From CAZWIT01 sp964533435 (lineage in GTDB: Bacteria; Patescibacteriota; Patescibacteriia; UBA1558; GWA2-36-10): DNA of 7,802 nucleotides. This document shows, one piece after another, positions 6,164-7,802 of this stretch. The stretch is from the NCBI GenBank assembly GCA_964533435.1, contig CAZHLU010000048.1, forward strand, positions 1 to 7,802, read 5' to 3'. Every line of letters begins with the position of its first letter. Position 1 is the first letter of the stretch. Under the pieces are notes generated by a model, which was not told where the DNA came from, did not search any database, and worked only from the letters and a program-made list of their open reading frames with translations. Both the position numbers and the translations under genes were made by a program.

Positions 6164-7802
6164 ATGGATAAGATCAGAAATTTCTGCATAATCGCGCATA
6201 TTGATCACGGTAAGTCAACTTTAGCTGATCGTATGTTAGAGCTGACTGGCACAGTAGAAAAACGAAAAATGAAAGATCAGCTTCTAGATCAAATGGATTT
6301 AGAGCGTGAACGTGGCATTACTATCAAGCTCCAGCCGGCTCGCATGCAATGGCAAGGCTATACTTTAAATTTAATTGACACCCCTGGTCACGTTGACTTC
6401 TCTTATGAGGTGTCAAGATCTCTAGCGGCTGTTGAGGGTGCTATTCTTTTAGTTGATGCTAGTCAAGGAGTAGAAGCTCAAACTTTAGCTAATTTATATT
6501 TAGCCTTAGAACAAGATTTAGAAATTATTCCAGTTATTAATAAAATAGATTTACCAGCTGCTGATGTTGCAAAAGTTAGTAAAGAAATTGTCAATTTATT
6601 AGGCTGCCAAACAGAAGATATTATTTTAGTTTCTGGTAAAACCGGCGTTGGTGTTGATAAATTATTACAAGCTGTAATTGACAAAGTACCAGCGCCAAAA
6701 GAAGCTCCTGATGATTTGCAAGCTTTAATTTTTGATTCTACTTATGATGAATATCGAGGAGTAGTTATTTATATTAGATTATTTGGTGGCACAATCAAGC
6801 CAGGTGATAAAATTGTTTTAGCAGCTAGCGGTGAACTTAGTGAAGTTTTAGAAGTTGGTTATTTTCGACCACAATGGGTTAGCTCTGGTATTTTAAATAA
6901 TGGCGAGATTGGCTATGTTATTACCGGTATTAAAAATCTAGAAAAAGCTAAAGTTGGTGATACTATTATTAAAGCTGGTAGTCATACCTTAGCCTTGCCT
7001 GGTTATAAAAGCGTTAAGCCAATGGTTTATGCTGGTATTTTTCCTCAAGAAGGTAGTGATTATAATCGTTTACGGGAAGGTATTTTAAAATTAAAATTAA
7101 GTGATGCTAGTTTAGTTTTTGAACCAGCTAGCTCTCAAGCTCTTGGCTTTGGTTTTCGTTGTGGATTTTTAGGACTATTACATTTAGAAATTTTTCAAGA
7201 AAGATTAAAAAGAGAATTTAAATTAGATTTAATTGTTACTACACCAACTGTGGCTTATCATTTATTTTTGAAAAATAAAGAATTTAAAGTCTTAACAACC
7301 CCATCAGAAATGCCCGATCCTTCTAATATCGAAAGAATTGAAGAGCCCTATATGAACATCGAGATTGTAACACCCAAAGAATATCTTGGTAATTTAATGT
7401 CTTATATTTCCGAAGTAGGCGGTTTAGCTCGCGATAATGAATATATTGACGAAACCAGAGTAGTTTTACGTTATTATATACCGCTGGCTAGTATTTTAGT
7501 TGACTTTTATGACAAAATTAAAAGCTCTTCTTCTGGTTATGCTTCTTTAAATTATGATTTTGCTGGTTATGAGTCTTGTGATTTAGTAAAAATGGAAATA
7601 ATGGTAGCCGAAGATCCGGTTGAGGCCTTAACTTCTTTAGTTTACAAAGAGCAAGCGCATCGGATTGGTAAAAGAATTGTTAATAAATTAAAAGAAGTTT
7701 TACCAAAACAACAGTTTGTTATTAAATTACAAGCTTCAGTTGGTGGTAAAATTGTAGCTTCCGAACGAATTTCTGCTAACCGCAAAGATGTGACTGCCAA
7801 AC
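6164..7802 (+). CDS. lepA: Elongation factor 4 (LepA), 3'-truncated by the window edge
   Basis: This frame has no stop before the right edge; it encodes 546 residues of the usual 595-605. LepA is a ribosome-associated translational GTPase, linked to back-translocation and to initiation or 30S maturation. The GTPase motifs are all present: AHIDHGKST (11-19, P-loop), RGIT (50-53, switch I), DTPGH (72-76, with catalytic His76), NKID (126-129) and SGKTG (157-161, where SAKTG is usual). LepA-specific blocks separate it from EF-G: KPMVYAGIFP (285-294), LGFGFRCGFLGLLH (327-340) and GYASLNY (458-464). The visible part ends in NRKDVTAK, where the LepA-specific C-terminal domain begins, so only the Lys-rich tail and about 50 residues are missing. 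The start ATG gives MDKIRNFCIIAH, matching the family N-terminus. It begins 15 bases after murJ with no promoter between, so it is probably co-transcribed. No Shine-Dalgarno sequence is seen. Confidence 0.97.
   Translation, partial: MDKIRNFCIIAHIDHGKSTLADRMLELTGTVEKRKMKDQLLDQMDLERERGITIKLQPARMQWQGYTLNLIDTPGHVDFSYEVSRSLAAVEGAILLVDASQGVEAQTLANLYLALEQDLEIIPVINKIDLPAADVAKVSKEIVNLLGCQTEDIILVSGKTGVGVDKLLQAVIDKVPAPKEAPDDLQALIFDSTYDEYRGVVIYIRLFGGTIKPGDKIVLAASGELSEVLEVGYFRPQWVSSGILNNGEIGYVITGIKNLEKAKVGDTIIKAGSHTLALPGYKSVKPMVYAGIFPQEGSDYNRLREGILKLKLSDASLVFEPASSQALGFGFRCGFLGLLHLEIFQERLKREFKLDLIVTTPTVAYHLFLKNKEFKVLTTPSEMPDPSNIERIEEPYMNIEIVTPKEYLGNLMSYISEVGGLARDNEYIDETRVVLRYYIPLASILVDFYDKIKSSSSGYASLNYDFAGYESCDLVKMEIMVAEDPVEALTSLVYKEQAHRIGKRIVNKLKEVLPKQQFVIKLQASVGGKIVASERISANRKDVTAK

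Noticed and set aside
6478..6684. Minus-strand open frame of 68 codons inside lepA
   Set aside because: Antisense to the conserved GTPase domain of lepA, including NKID and SGKTG. Its sequence has no independent support.
1..7802. Alternative genetic code with TGA as glycine
   Set aside because: No in-frame TGA occurs in any of the five genes, and conserved glycines in motifs such as AHIDHGKST use GGN codons.
1..7802. CRISPR array, tRNA, rRNA, insertion sequence or phage gene
   Set aside because: No regularly spaced repeats, transposase-like protein or RNA-gene pattern was seen. Nearly all of the window is taken up by the five genes.

Overview
The window is strongly A+T-rich and gene-dense, and every gene is on the plus strand. 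It holds five protein-coding genes with almost no spacing. The organism is most likely a member of the Patescibacteria / Candidate Phyla Radiation. Three things point there: a long DUF4012-family surface protein, a divergent MurJ-type flippase next to it, and start sites with no recognisable Shine-Dalgarno sequence. This placement is an inference from gene content and style, and the exact lineage cannot be named. The genes read cleanly in the standard bacterial code. TAA and TAG serve as stops and no in-frame TGA occurs, so the TGA-as-glycine code of Gracilibacteria/Absconditabacteria is not seen.

Layout: (1) positions 1-865 hold the 3' part of a GT-B (GT4-like) glycosyltransferase whose reading frame is open to the left edge. 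(2) Positions 877-1980 hold a complete second GT4-like glycosyltransferase that starts with GTG. (3) Positions 1981-2074 form the only real intergenic gap, with a near-ideal extended -10 promoter. (4) Positions 2075-4549 encode an 824-residue single-pass membrane protein with a DUF4012 domain. (5) Positions 4553-6148 encode a MurJ/MviN-type lipid flippase with about 14 membrane segments. (6) From 6164 to the right edge lies lepA (elongation factor 4), cut off roughly 50 residues before its usual end.

The two glycosyltransferases appear to end an upstream transcription unit for envelope or surface glycans. The promoter near 2019 would start a second unit, DUF4012-murJ-lepA, whose internal gaps are only 3 and 15 bases. 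The first four genes fit one theme: cytoplasmic sugar transfer onto a carrier, flipping of a lipid-linked product, and a large outward-facing protein of unknown role. LepA is a translation GTPase that seems to share the transcript rather than the pathway. The most interesting point is that the MurJ homologue appears to lack two of the three arginines that line the lipid II diphosphate site in studied MurJ proteins. It also sits directly behind an uncharacterised surface protein.
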